A stretch of 64,000 nt of DNA from the NCBI GenBank assembly GCA_963576735.1, contig OY755181.1, positions 3,906,001 to 3,970,000 on the forward strand. Direction: 5' to 3'. This document shows, in pieces, positions 20,950 through 32,012 of this stretch. The DNA is from Bedellia somnulentella (lineage: Eukaryota > Arthropoda > Insecta > Lepidoptera > Bedelliidae). Position 1 is the first letter of the stretch. The number at the start of each line of letters is the position of its first letter. Under the pieces are notes generated by a model. That model did no database searches and was not told where the DNA came from. It saw only the letters and a list, made by a program, of their open reading frames with translations. The position numbers and the translations under genes are program-made.

Positions 20950-21140
20950 ATGAAAGTCTAAGGGGTAGAACACCCGCCAGTCAATACGTAGCCAGGCTTG
21001 GGTTTAAATACTGGGTCGGACCTACACCAATTTGTCATTTCTGAAGTCATATGTGTGGAAAATTTATCACTGTTGCTAAAGGTGAGGAAAACATAGTATG
21101 GAAACCAACCTGGCTAAGTTGTACTTAGTCATGTGGGTTT
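20950..21140 (+). repeat. SINE family B, 5' half
   Basis: GTCTAAGGGGTAGAACACCC, GGGTTTAAATACTGGGTCGG, then GGAAACCAACCTGGCTAAGT; the 3' half is missing. Confidence 0.75.
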
Positions 21141-21489
21141 CCTGGTTACCTACTGTATATCCGAAACTTTTAAGCCCGAATATTATTTTACCGAAAACTA
21201 ATCGACTTTTTTTAAATTGCCATAATATTGTTTCAGCGAAATTTCAAATACCATATTCTTACATTCCAGATTATCGATTGACTTTTTTTTTCTTTACTGT
21301 GATTATGATTAACCACTAAAACGGATTCCCACAGAATCAAAAACCAGATATACCTTAATTCCGCAATATTGCTTTTCCGAATAATCACTATTCCAAAAAA
21401 TATTTTCCATACATTTGAAATACAGAAGTATTGAATGATACCTACTGCTATGAATAATTTTGCAGGCATATTTTATGTAAGTAGTATAC
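21141..21489. other. Unassigned AT-rich spacer
   Basis: Overlapping short frames only; no element recognised. Confidence 0.35.
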
Positions 21490-21745
21490 CCCGCCCCCCG
21501 TCCCCTATATGTAGCAAGCATGCAAGCAAGCTGCAAACAAGCAAGTATGCATAGGCATGCATCAGGGAATAAGGTGCTCGCTCCGCTGCGCTACGCTCGC
21601 TCGTTTTATACATAATCTAACCTAACCTAACTAAATGTGACCTAACTTTTCTTTGTCTGCCGACCGACGTGCAACCAAGCGTGCAAACAAGCAAGCAAGT
21701 ATGCATACAAACAGGCATGCATCCGCGTTTTATACAATTTTTCTA
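21490..21745. repeat. Two direct repeats around a GC-rich block
   Basis: About 70 bp containing GCAAACAAGCAAGTATGCAT, GGCATGCATC and GTTTTATACA occurs at 21529-21615 and again at 21680-21740. Between them lie CTCGCTCCGCTGCGCTACGC and CTAACCTAACCTAAC. Much more CpG-rich than its surroundings. Confidence 0.65.
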
Positions 21746-22049
21746 ACATAACTAATATCTAGTTAAAGAGATTTACGATTTGTAAGACTATAGATAAAGT
21801 TACTTCGGTCTTTAGACCTTTGGAATAATGAGATTATAGTAAAAGATATAGTGGTAAGAGCAAAAAATTCATTTTAATAATCTGTTTTTAGTTTTGAAAA
21901 TGAATTTATGTACTAATAAAGTTGTGGAAAATAAAGCATCTGTGATACGTAAATTCTGTGAACCAAATCCGGATTTAAAATATTCGAATATTCGAAATGT
22001 TACCGGGTTTCCTATAGTGTATTCATGCCAAACAGCGACTGTCTAAATA

Positions 22050-22112
22050 AAACTTGAATACCTGAACACCAGGTGACAATGTCACTTGATTTTAAAAAGG
22101 ATTAGTACCTCT
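22050..22112 (+). repeat. SINE family B, fragment
   Basis: GAACACCAGGTGACAATGTC and GGATTAGTACCTCT. Confidence 0.6.
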
Positions 22113-22125
22113 AATCGTACTAAGG

Positions 22126-22475
22126 GTCGGGCCTACACCGATATGTTTTTTCTAAAGACATATGTGTGGTTAATTTATCATGGTTGGTAACGGTGAGGGA
22201 AATCATCGTGAGGAAACCCAAAGCTGAGTTGTACTTAGTCATGTGACAGTGTATTCGTACAAAACGGCGATAGGCCTGCCCCCTATCACGTGAGTACACT
22301 GTCCATGCAAAACGTGGGTACTCTGAACACCGGGTGAAAAAGTCACGTGATGTTCAGAAGTATTAGTACCTCTGCCAACCCCTTCGGGGATATTCGGCGT
22401 GAACGTTTATTATATTATTTATTATTAGTACCTCTGTCAACCTCTTCGAGGATATACGGCGTGAATGCTTGAGTT
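22126..22475 (+). mobile_element. SINE family B, head-truncated, tail duplicated
   Basis: From GGGTCGGGCCTACACCGATA through the CGTGAGGAAACCC core to CTCTGCCAACCCCTTCGGGG. A second 3' end (TTAGTACCTCTGTCAACCTC) follows at 22425-22475. Confidence 0.8.
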
Positions 22476-22565
22476 TAAGTGATACTTTTGTTTGCATAGT
22501 TTTAAAGGACACCCACAAAATATTAGTAAAAGATTCAGCTTCTCACATTAAACAAATATTTATCT

Positions 22566-22889
22566 TAATACATACATACATATACTCACGGCTATAATTC
22601 CCTTGAAGGGGAGCCAGAGCTAAGGAATTATAAATTCCTCAGCCACTTTTGGAAGTTGAGTGGGGAAAAGATCGTAAAATAAAGGTTTTTGGTGATGGGT
22701 CTCCAACCCCATCGCCCAAAAATCCAATAAAAAGCCCCAATACCCTTAGTCGCCTCTTACGACACCCGTGGGTAGAAAGGGGTAGCGACATTCTAAGCCG
22801 GCACTACACTACTACACTATTTATCTTAATCTAGATTAAAATTTGTTAATCTAGAATATACTGAACGCTATATAGACTAGCATATAAAA
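22566..22889 (-). mobile_element. Family A copy, first member of tandem duplication
   Basis: Reversed family A (22566-22808, with the CATACATACATATACTC tail) followed by 80 bp of flank (TTAATCTAGATTAAAATTTG, GAACGCTATATAGACTAG). Confidence 0.9.
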
Positions 22890-22913
22890 GAAAGAGACTC
22901 TACAAAGCCGTGA

Positions 22914-23237
22914 GGCTATAATTCCCTTGAAGGGGAGCCAGAGCTAAGGAATTATAAATTCCTCAGCCACTTTTGGAAGTTGAGTGGGGAAAAGATCGTA
23001 AAATAAAGGTTTTTGGTGATGGGTCTCCAACCCCATCGCCCAAAAATCCAATAAAAAGCCCCAATACCCTTAGTCGCTTCTTACGACACCCGTGGGTAGA
23101 AAGGGGTAGCGACATTCTAAGCCGGCACTACACTACTACACTATTTATCTTAATCTAGATTTAAATTTGTTAATCTAGAATATACTGAACGCTATATAGA
23201 CTAGCATATAATGGAAAGAGACCACAAAGAGACTCTA
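22914..23237 (-). repeat. Second member of 324-bp tandem duplication
   Basis: 22590-22913 is repeated at 22914-23237 with very few substitutions (e.g. GTCGCCTCT to GTCGCTTCT). The duplicated unit includes most of a family A element and its unrelated flank, but not the TATG tail. This is segmental tandem duplication, not a second retroposition. Confidence 0.9.
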
Positions 23238-23334
23238 TAAAGCTCATCAAAACAGAAAACATTCATAAAATAATAAAGCAAGTATATTTTTTTAGAATAC
23301 ATAATGTTTATTTATTTCAACAAACCACTTTTTG

Positions 23335-23425
23335 GGGCACGAAGTCTGAATTAAACATTCTCTAGCCACTTTTGGAAGTTGAGTGGAAAAGGATGGTAAA
23401 ATAAAGCTTGTTCGTGATATACTAA
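23335..23425 (-). repeat. Family A, decayed fragment
   Basis: TAGCCACTTTTGGAAGTTGA and GGTAAAATAAAGCTTGTTCG. Confidence 0.65.
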
Positions 23426-24424
23426 GCCAACTCTTGAAACCTTAAAAAAAACAAATGATATGTTATGTTTAAATAGGACACCAAATTCATGGCTCAACTA
23501 GATAATACGAAACAAACTGGGAATTACATAACTCAAAATCATCCGAAACATTTAGAACGCGTACAGTCAAAGTACTCTATCTGTTGCAGATACACTGGTG
23601 AAACAAAGGGTTGTCCTGAGCGTATACTGTAGGCTAGTTTGTGCTCTGATGCTTACGTAAGTATTACAAAGATTTGTTACGCTACAGAACAGACATGTTA
23701 GTTATACTGATTTCAACGTAGTGTTTAAAAAAAATACAACTACAATTTCATTCTATACATACAAAAGCAGCATTGAAGAATGCAAAAAGTTTAACATAGC
23801 TGTTATTTTTAAAAATATGACTAATAAACAACATTGTATTTTTAGCAAAAGTCATGAATACGAAATCGAAGGCGTTCAAAAAGTAATGAAAAAATGTAGC
23901 TCTATTTTATAAAATAAGAGGAAAGCAATTTTATTTATTAATATTACGTTGTGTGATGAGAAGTTAAAAGTATTTGTGACGCCACTGTTATCCCTCAATC
24001 CAAAAATATCCAATTGCCCAATTAAAACAACACAATAAAATCACATACCCCAATTCAATTATCTGAAATCCATAATCTTTGCAACGTTTTATTGCACTAA
24101 CAGGAGCCACGGTGTATGCAATATATTTGGCCAAGTGTACCTTCGACAGGACGCCGCCCACTGCGCAATGTACACCACAGAACGGACATAAAACTATTTG
24201 AGGCGGACTTGAGCTTCCTTTGAACTGAAAACTTTGAATTTATTGTTTTACATTTTATAATAAGTTCAATAAAATATGTTTATATTTAAAAATACTGCTA
24301 CTACATACGTAATAAAGGTATAGGCTAAGCCTAGGTCAATGACGTATTTGACTGTAATAGGTCCAAGTTGAAATTGTAATATCAAGCCTTTTGTGAGTAG
24401 CCTACGGTATAAAGAAGCTCAAAG
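23426..24424. other. Unassigned ~1 kb, repeat-poor
   Basis: A 63-codon plus frame (23721-23912) shows no known motif. A GC-richer patch lies at 24100-24190 (GACAGGACGCCGCCCACTGC). No exon structure could be supported. Confidence 0.35.
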
Positions 24425-24612
24425 CTCCAAGCTCAAATGTTCACGCTGTATATCCCCGAAGGGGTAGGCAGTGGTACTAATACTTCCGAAGATCACGCGA
24501 AATTGTCACTTGGTATTCAGAGAACCCACGTTTTGCTTGGACAGTGAACTCACGTGATAGGGGGCAGTGCTATCGCCGTTTTGTACAAATACACTGTCAC
24601 ACGGTGTTTTCC
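24425..24612 (-). repeat. SINE family B, 3' half
   Basis: Reversed: TTCACGCTGTATATCCCCGA, AGGGGTAGGCAGTGGTACTA, CACGTGATAGGGGGCAG. Confidence 0.8.
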
Positions 24613-24797
24613 TTCACCGATGGTAAAAACAAACATTATATTAAATGATATACAGTATAGCATGCACAAAAACGTATACAAATAACAAATAAATATCTTT
24701 GTAATATTTATAATAAAACAAAATTTTTTGGTACATTACTGAAAACAACCACAACTGACTCGGATATAGGAGGCAAATCACTCATACATTTACTGAA

Positions 24798-24803
<6 letters not shown>

Positions 24804-24832
<29 letters not shown>
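24804..24832. repeat. TA microsatellite
   Basis: Uninterrupted TA dinucleotides at the edge of a family A copy, possibly derived from its tail. Confidence 0.9.
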
Positions 24833-25027
24833 CTACCGGCCATAAATCCTAATAAAAAGTAGCCAGAGCTTAAAGGCTAAAAATTCTTCAAAATAAAGTC
24901 TTTTTTGTTATGGGTCACCAACCGCATCGCCCAAAAATCACTTTAAAAATCCCCATACCCTTAGTCGCGTTTTACAACACCCGTGGACAGAAAGAGGTAG
25001 TGATATTCTTAGCCGGCACTACATGGC
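24833..25027 (-). repeat. Family A, diverged
   Basis: CCGGCCATAAATCC, GGGTCACCAACCGCATCGCC and CCGGCACTACATGGC. Confidence 0.8.
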
Positions 25028-25684
25028 AGTAGAATTACTTTGTAAACCAGCGCTGTTGATAATGACTGAGGCTAGGAAAACGCAGCAATTTGATACATAT
25101 TTCCTTCGATCTCAGTTAGATTCGCAGCCTTTGACGCGTTGATTTAAATCCTAAGTTGGTAAGAGATAGGTTTACATAGGTAACATCACTTAAAATGATG
25201 CCCAAAAAGCCCAAATTTATTCTAAGTACATAAATATGTCAGCGCTTTTCAAAGCTCACTGAACCATGCGCTCAAAATATGCGAAAAAAATATATTATAT
25301 ATTTTCTAATATTCTTCATTTTAAATTCAATATTATAGTAATCTATTTTTGGTGCTAGTATGATAAATAATACAGATATTCTATTGAACCTCACTATTTA
25401 GAAAATTATTAATAGTACCGTAGTTGTATAATACAGTGTTTCAATTCATCTATCCATAGAAAGTAGGTAGATGAATTGAACTAATATAGGCTGTGTTGAT
25501 AATGAGGTCGACATTTCTAGGCCTGATTTCAATGAACTAAATAGTCATCTGTAGATATTTCAATGCACATTGACGTCAGTGGCCCATTAAGTGATGTTAA
25601 CTGCTGAGTTCAAACCGGAGGTGAAGGATTTGAGTCCATATTCCTACTCTTTAAAAAATGATTGCATTTACAACTTTAACATTT
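25028..25684. other. Unassigned spacer
   Basis: Contains a 16-bp inverted pair (CAATTCATCTATCC near 25442 and TAGATGAATTGAAC near 25468). No other structure. Confidence 0.4.
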
Positions 25685-25936
25685 GCCGTGTAGTGTCGGT
25701 TTAGAATAGCACTACCCCATTTCTTCCGGTGGGTGTACGTAAGAGGCGACTAACGGTATGGGGCTATTAAGGGATTTTTGGGCGATGCGATTGGAGACCC
25801 ATCACCAACAACCTTTATTTTTACTATCTTTTCCCCACTCAAATTCCCAAAAGTGGCTGAGCAATTTCTAATTCTTTAGCTCTGGCTACCCCTTCCTGGG
25901 ATTTATAGCCGTGAGTATATGTATGTATGTATGTAT
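25685..25936 (+). mobile_element. SINE-like family A
   Basis: Full length; CCGTGTAGTGTCGGTTTAG to GTATATGTATGTATGTATG. Confidence 0.9.
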
Positions 25937-25984
25937 ATTTGTTTCATTCATCAAAAATGTGAATTGACAAGAAAAAAGATTTTA

Positions 25985-26290
25985 TTCTCAAGACTCAAAC
26001 GTTTACGCCCTATATCCCCGAAGAGGTTAGCAAAGGTACCAATACATCGGAACATCACGTGACAGTGTCACCTGGTGTTCAGAGTACCCACGTTTTGCGT
26101 GGACCATGAACTCACGTGATAGGGGGCAGACCTATCGCCGTTTTGTAACTTAGCAATGTTTTTCCTCACCTTTAACAACCATGATAAATTAACCACACAT
26201 ATGACTTTGAAAAAGACAAATTGGTGTAGGTCCTACTCGAGATTTGAACCCACGCCTGTCCGTTTTAACGGGCGGGTGTTCTAACCATTG
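25985..26290 (-). mobile_element. SINE family B
   Basis: Reversed copy with the complement of the CTCTGCC-ACCCC tail, the GTTTTTCCTCACC core edge and tRNA-like head TTCTAACCATTGGAC. It lies head-to-head with the next copy, 39 bp apart. Confidence 0.85.
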
Positions 26291-26328
26291 GACTATTATT
26301 TTATTATTATTTAAATTCATACAATTTA

Positions 26329-26693
26329 TAGCGACATGATAGTCCAGTGGGTAGAACACCCGCCTGAAAACAGAAGGGCGTGAGTTCCAATCCTGGGACG
26401 GGCCTACACCAATTTGTCTTTTCTAAAGTCATATGTGTGGTTAATTTATCATGGTTGTTAACGGTGAGGGAAAACATCGTGAGGAAACCCACATGGCTGA
26501 GTTGTACTTAGTCATGTGACAGTGTATTCGTACAAATCGGCGATAGGCCTGCCCCCTATCACGTGAGTACACTGTCTAAGCAAAACGTGGGTACCTTCTC
26601 TGGAAACTAGATGGCGCTTGCCATGTGAGTTCAGAAGTATTGGTACCTCTGCCAACCCCTTCGGGGATAAACGGCGTGAACGTTTATGTTATG
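26329..26693 (+). mobile_element. SINE family B, variant subfamily
   Basis: Head ATGATAGTCCAGTGGGTAGA and B box GAGTTCCAATCCTGGG. The middle contains CTCTGGAAACTAGATGGCGC in place of the usual ACTCTGAACACCAGG. The same replacement occurs at 34797-35157, defining a subfamily. Confidence 0.9.
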
Positions 26694-26727
26694 TTTATTT
26701 AAATGAGTGAATAAAATAATCTTTATG

Positions 26728-26938
26728 TGTTCATTGTGTAGTGTCGGCTTAGATCAGCACAGCGACTAAGAGTTTTGGGAATTTAATGTGTGTAGTGAAA
26801 TTATGGGGCTGAAGACCGGTAACTAACCATTATTTATTTTGCAATCTTTTCTTAAGGCCAAATCGTGGCTGAGGAACCTCCTATTGTGAAGCTCAAATTG
26901 CCGCTTTTTTAAATTCATAGCCGTTAATATATGTGTTT
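26728..26938 (+). repeat. Family A, diverged and deleted
   Basis: GTGTAGTGTCGGCTTAGATC, GGGGCTGAAGACCGG, GTGGCTGAGGAACCTCC. Confidence 0.7.
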
Positions 26939-27462
26939 TTTTATTTATGTATATTTTATTAATTTAGTACAATTCTGGTGCATTAAAAATGCAGAATATA
27001 ATATTGAATAATATAGTAGCAGTGTTTTTTTCTGTTTTGTTGTTTTTTTTCGTATAAATTTCCAATGCTAAGCAAACATAACTTACGATATATCTGTAAT
27101 ATCTATTTATCTCACATTTTCAACACTCCCATTTAATGCAATATTTATTTATCCTACATTAAAAATACTCTCGAAAGACGACTTCAGTTCAATAAATAGA
27201 ACAAACTCGTAAATGCACTGCACAAAAGATTTTGGCGAACCAAAACACAGCGTGATCGGAAAATGCAACGCGGATCACGTCGTAAATTAGGATGGACCCT
27301 AAAACACATCGGTGTACTGAGCACACAGCTAGCGGCTGCCACAATGTCAACCAATACAAAGCTTAAAATCACTTAGATTTCATTTTAAAGCTATTTAAAA
27401 TCGGCTTTTATTTTTAGTTTTTTGAAGAATAACGTTGATGCTATTATACATACATAGACTTA
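26939..27462. other. Unassigned sequence
   Basis: A GC-richer 27190-27370 block is open on the minus strand for 62 codons; nothing recognised. Confidence 0.35.
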
Positions 27463-27503
27463 TACTCACGTGCCGTGAGGCCGCCAAAAAAGGGAAGATA
27501 GAG

Positions 27504-27904
27504 TAATTTAAATCTTTTTGTTCATGAAAACCTCATGTGGGGATTATTACTAATAAATTAAGAATAAATAAAGGAAAGAAAAATTTCGACACAGGCGGGA
27601 ATCGAACCCGCGACCTCGGGTATACGCCCCGACGTATACCCGAGGTCGCGTAGGCGTTTTCAACATTTGCATTCTATCTGAAAAGGTAGACAAATGGCCT
27701 TCCGAATTAGTTCAAATTCGGAGGTAGGAAACGCAAACACTACTTAAACGTGTAAAAGAAATATAGGATAGAAGAATTTCGCACTGGCAGCCAATTGACA
27801 CGGTGGCTCAGTTGGCAGAGCGTCGTCGGGGCGTATACCCGAGGTCGCGGGTTCGATTCCCGCCTGTGTCAAAATTTTTCTTTCCTTTTTTATTCTTTAT
27901 TTAT
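27504..27904. mobile_element. Family C element with tRNA-like inverted ends
   Basis: Flanked by AAGGGAAGATAGAG at 27490-27503 and 27905-27918 (14-bp target duplication). About 80 bp near each end are inverted copies of each other (GGAAAGAAAAATTTCGACAC ... GTGTCAAAATTTTTCTTTCC), each carrying GCGGGTTCGATTCCCGCCTG. The right arm extends to a whole tRNA-like domain. Confidence 0.85.
27797..27870 (+). repeat. tRNA-like domain of family C (not a functional tRNA)
   Basis: Acceptor GACACGG can pair with CTGTGTC. The D arm GCTC..GAGC, a stem TCGGG..CCCGA with 7-nt loop GCGTATA, and T arm GCGGG-TTCGATT-CCCGC all fold. Against function: three extra bases before the anticodon stem, C instead of T at the position before the would-be anticodon, and its place inside a repeat. 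Confidence 0.6.
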
Positions 27905-28072
27905 AAGGGAAGATAGAGCTTTTGGAAGTTGATAGGGGACAAAATGGTAGAACTAAAGTGTCGTTGGTGATGGGTCTCCAACCGCATTTCCCAAAAACCA
28001 CTTAAAAAGCCCCATACCCTTAGTTGCCTCATACGACACCCGTGGGTAGAAAGGGGTAGTGACATTCTGAGC

Positions 28073-28559
28073 TGCCAATAATAATTCTAAAAATTAATGT
28101 ACCTTTTATATAATATAAGACTAATGCATCGCACCTGCACGGTTAGCGTTGTATTTCAAATATATTAAAAAATTCAACAAACACTGCTTACCCCTTACGA
28201 AAATATGCTTGATGTAGCCTATGTTTTCTAAGAAGTATCTTGCTTCTATTAGTGAACTACTACTGTGGTTTCGGTTAGTTACAGACAAAAAAGCAATCAA
28301 ACAAATATCTTGTCTTTTGTGATAATAGATGTATAATACAAAGTTATAATAAGAGATCAATGAATACACATATTTTTGTCAAAATTATAATAAACATATA
28401 GAAATGGTTATGACTTTATGATAATGTAAATTTATTCTACCCAAAAAACAAACCTAAGAAACTAAGTTTAAAATACGCCTTATTATATCTTATTGTTACA
28501 TGTACACTCGGTAATGTTGCGAATTTACGCCTTCGAATACTCGTAAAAATTTTAATAAG
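28073..28559. other. Unassigned AT-rich spacer
   Basis: An 82-codon minus frame (28121-28369) without recognised motifs. Confidence 0.35.
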
Positions 28560-28865
28560 TGTGATACATTTACTCACGCCATTGTTTCCCATTCGGGTAG
28601 GCAGGGACTATGATCGCCACTTTGTACGATCCTGGCAAATCGCTCTAGCTTCGTTTATATTCATTTATGTTTTCATACAAGCTTGCCTAGTTTGGGAACC
28701 CCTGTTCAAATCTGTGCTGTAAATATGCCTTATAAAATAAACATTTTTTTGCTTTTTTTATTTTATTTTTTATACATGCTCTTTTCATTCTTCATACTTC
28801 AGACGCCTGCCTTTTTGAGCACACTCTCTACTCTTACTACTACTACATCGTTACAGTATACTATA
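28560..28865 (-). pseudogene. LINE-X 3' end with internal insertion
   Basis: ATTTACTCACGCCATTG tail complement, TACGATCCTGGCAAATCGCT and, after an insertion, CATGCTCTTTTCATTCTTCA with CTTTTTGAGCACACTCTCTA. The interruption (about 28680-28772) starts GCTTGCCTAGTTTGGG and ends in an AT-rich tail. ATACA on both sides may be its target duplication. Confidence 0.75.
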
Positions 28866-29467
28866 CAACCATTTGATTAAAATACGTTAAAAATATACAA
28901 AACAATTTTTGCATAAAACCATACCGGTCGGGATGGGAAGTTTTCTTTTATCATGAAACCGAGCAAAATTTAATATTTTGCATAACATGGTTAAGCCAAT
29001 GTCGAGCGTGGGATTCCAAATTTGAATGTTAACCTAATAATACGAGCATACAAGTTATTCAAGTTTACAGAATGGAAATATCCAAGTTTGTGCTCACTAC
29101 ACATAAGATAAAGTAATCTTGTTGCCTATACTTACATTTGGAGGTAGTTGAAGATTATTTGATACGGTTGTTACTGTGAAACATGCCACAGATAGGCTGA
29201 TGTCAAATTCGTACACATAACTTAGAGCTTTATGAAAGGTTATATTTGAATTTCTGAGTAGTTGTTATTTCAAGCGCTTGTATTTGTTATTCGAAATTGA
29301 GAATCGTATCATTTATATATTCAAAGTTTGGAATCAAATTTTTTTGTCTCATTTGCTGTTTAACCGGTGATGATCGTTCAAAATATAACTGGTACAAACA
29401 TAACAATAGAGCCAAGGAAAAAATATTATTGTTTTGAAGCCAATGATCTGCAGCCAGACCTTCTGGA
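28866..29467. other. Unassigned spacer
   Basis: No element recognised. Confidence 0.35.
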
Positions 29468-29775
29468 TCTGGGTGCACGGCAGTGTCCCAGCCAAGTCTC
29501 AAGCAAAACTCTTCTCATCTTTTCTCGAATAGATTCGCGGCTTTTTGCCCCCACCTTATCTTCGATGTGGACAAAGCTATGTGTTTTTTATAACAGTAGG
29601 CATAAAAACAATCTCAAGTTCCAAATTACATGCCAATTGAATTAATAGTTTAGGAGCTACGGCCGATAAAAGTTACACCATTTTGTCACTCACTGACCGA
29701 TCATCAAAAATCTAAGGTACTTCTAGCAGACTTAGGAACTTCAAATTTTGCACCAAGTGCTCACTGCCAAGTCAC
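29468..29775 (+). mobile_element. Diverged Helitron 5' end
   Basis: After an A, TCTGGGTGCACGGCAGTGTC and CCAGCCAAGTCTCAAGCAAA parallel the 5' end of the Helitron units (TCTGGGGGCACGGCAGTGCC, CCGCCAAGTCGAGCGCGAAG). TCACTGACCGATCATCAAAA then matches their TCACTGATCATCAAAA segment ~250 bp in. Opposite orientation to the other two copies and clearly older. Confidence 0.7.
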
Positions 29776-30269
29776 TATAATTATAATATAAACTAAACAA
29801 TTGATATAATTACTAAATGTTGATTTATAACAACAAAATAATTTGAACAGGACTTGGCTTCTATGAGATCTCAAAACTTTTTACGATGGAAAGACTGAAA
29901 ATCACTGAAAAAAAACCTAACATATGCTATAAATTATCATCTTATAGCACTGTTTCATCGCTTTCCATGAATTTTATATGGGGTTGAAGTGAGTGCTGAG
30001 CGCTCTTATTGAAAATGGATCATCAACGACCCATTACTATAACATACTCTCCTGTCGTAATTCACAATCGAAGCTTCATTATCGAGATTATCTTTGCTCT
30101 GATTATCTATTTAATATAAGTACGCTTTTACTATCATTTTTTATTCTTATTTATCGTCTAGTATGAGTGGTGTGTGAGGTTCATGAGATGGAGAAGGATG
30201 GACAGACAGACAGGCAGACATGAAAATCTTAGTAAATGGGTAGTTTTACACTTTTGGTACAGAATCTCA
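29776..30269. other. Unassigned spacer
   Basis: Nothing recognised. Confidence 0.35.
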
Positions 30270-30590
30270 ACTCAAACGTTCACGCCGTATATTCCCGAAG
30301 GGGTTGGCAGGTACGAATACTTCTGACCATCACGTAACTTAGTCACCTGGAGTGCAAAGTACCTACATTTTGCTTAGACAGTGCACTCACGTGGCAGGGG
30401 CAGCCTTATCGACGTATTTGTATGAATATACTGTCACATAAATAAGTACAACTCAGCCATGTGGGTTTCCTCACTATATTTTCCCTCACTGTTAATAGCC
30501 ATGATAAATTAACCATACACATGACATAAGAAAAGACAAATTAGTCTAGATCCGACCAGAGAATTGAACCCTCGTTGTCTGCACGCTACT
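30270..30590 (-). mobile_element. SINE family B, diverged
   Basis: Reversed: AAACGTTCACGCCGTATATT, AAGGGGTTGGCAG, CATGTGGGTTTCCTCAC core and a GATCCGACCAGAGAATTGAA head region. Confidence 0.85.
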
Positions 30591-30777
30591 TCTCTGTGGA
30601 AACTTGTTAACATTTCATACGAAACATAGCAGAAGATTAGCATAATTGTAAATTTCGTAAAGTTAGTCAGTCTATCTGTTTGTGAAAACGCTCTAGGCGG
30701 CTTGAAAGATTTTAAAGGCTAAGAACTTCTATATAAGCCCATATTAACAGTACCTATAACGGTATATGAATAATAAA

Positions 30778-31028
30778 TACATACATACATACACTCACGT
30801 CTATAAATCCCTTAACGGGGTAGCCAGAGCTTTGGAATAAGAAATTCTTCAGCCACTTTTGGAAGTTAATTGGGGAAAAGATGGTAATAATAAATGTTTT
30901 TGGTGACGGGTCTCCAACCACATCGCCCAAAAATCACTTAAAAAGCCCCTATACCCTTAGTCGCCTCTTACGATCACCCACGGGTAGAAATGGGGTAGTG
31001 TTATTCTAAGCCGACACTACATGGCAAA
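30778..31028 (-). mobile_element. SINE-like family A
   Basis: Reversed full-length copy; GGTATATGAATAA occurs just left (about 30762) and right (about 31029), a 13-bp target duplication. Confidence 0.92.
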
Positions 31029-31130
31029 GGTATATGAATAAGTACTGAGAAAAACTATCTTGCAAATTCGGTTTGGTATTCATAATCGCTGAGAGCAATT
31101 ATTTGTGAGATGACTTAGGAAAATGAATTG

Positions 31131-31372
31131 CTGCATAGTGCCCGCTTAGAAAATCACTACGCCATTTCTACCCATGGGTGACCGTAAGAGGCGGTTACGG
31201 GTATTGGGGTTAATTGGTTTTTGAGCGATGCGGTTGGAGACCCATCACCAAAAATCTTTGTTTTACAATTTTATCCTCAAAATCCCCATGTTCCAAAAGT
31301 GGCTGAGAAATTTCTTTTTCCATAGCTCTGGCCATCCCTTCTAGGGATTTATAGCTGTGAGTAAATGTGAAT
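31131..31372 (+). mobile_element. SINE-like family A, diverged
   Basis: CTGCATAGTGCCCGCTTAG to ATAGCTGTGAGTAAATG. Confidence 0.85.
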
Positions 31373-31794
31373 TAGGAGAGTAGGATGAAGTAAAAACGCC
31401 TGGACGTTCGTTTGCCTTTAGGTAATTTTTTAATTTTCTACCTAGCTACCTTGCCTTCCTTGATCGGTGGGGTATGTTCGTTGTTTAGCAAGCATCGCAT
31501 TTTTCTTAAGTCATTAGATTATAATAATCCAGGGCCATTAATTCCTCAAAAGTCAACTGCTTGAGCCACTACCCCAAAACTCCAATGATTTTATTAGTTT
31601 AGAAAAAACTGTCATTAGGAACATTTTGATTATGAAAGCAAGTGCGATTTTGGGAGCAGGTAATTTTTTTATAATTTATGTTGTTAGAAGTAAATCCACA
31701 TTTGAAACTATTCCAGTAAATATTGTGTTGTATTTCTTTTGTCTTCATCTCCATAACAAAAAAATATATTTATGAAGTATTGTGATTTGATGCA
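31373..31794. other. Unassigned spacer
   Basis: Nothing recognised. Confidence 0.35.
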
Positions 31795-31886
31795 ACTTTC
31801 TATAAGTGGCTAAGGAATTCCTAATTCTTTGGCTCTGGCTACCCCTTCTAGGGATTTATAGTCGTGAGTATATGTATGTATGTATT
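31795..31886 (+). mobile_element. Family A, 5'-truncated
   Basis: Starts within GTGGCTAAGGAATTCC and keeps the complete 3' end, GTCGTGAGTATATGTATGTA. Confidence 0.85.
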
Positions 31887-32012
31887 AAGTGATGACACAG
31901 AGTTACTTTAATAAAGTGTATTTGAATAATGAAAGCCTTACGATATTATTGTAAAATCCGTTAATGGCATAAAATTATAATTTATATTAAGTGTCTAAGA
32001 TTTTTCTTTTAG

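Larger units (their letters stand above)
27463..28072 (-). mobile_element. Family A copy split by a family C insertion
   Basis: Left part 27463-27503 (TATACTCACGTGCCGTGAGG) and right part 27905-28072 (GGTGATGGGTCTCCAACCGC to TGACATTCTGAGCTGCC) make one reversed family A element around the insertion. Confidence 0.8.

Noticed and set aside
21613..21630. CTAACCTAACCTAAC as interstitial telomere
   Set aside because: Insect telomere repeat is TTAGG (5 bp). This is about two and a half 6-bp units and too short.
23721..23912. 63-codon plus frame as a small gene
   Set aside because: Typical length for chance frames in this sequence; no supporting signals.
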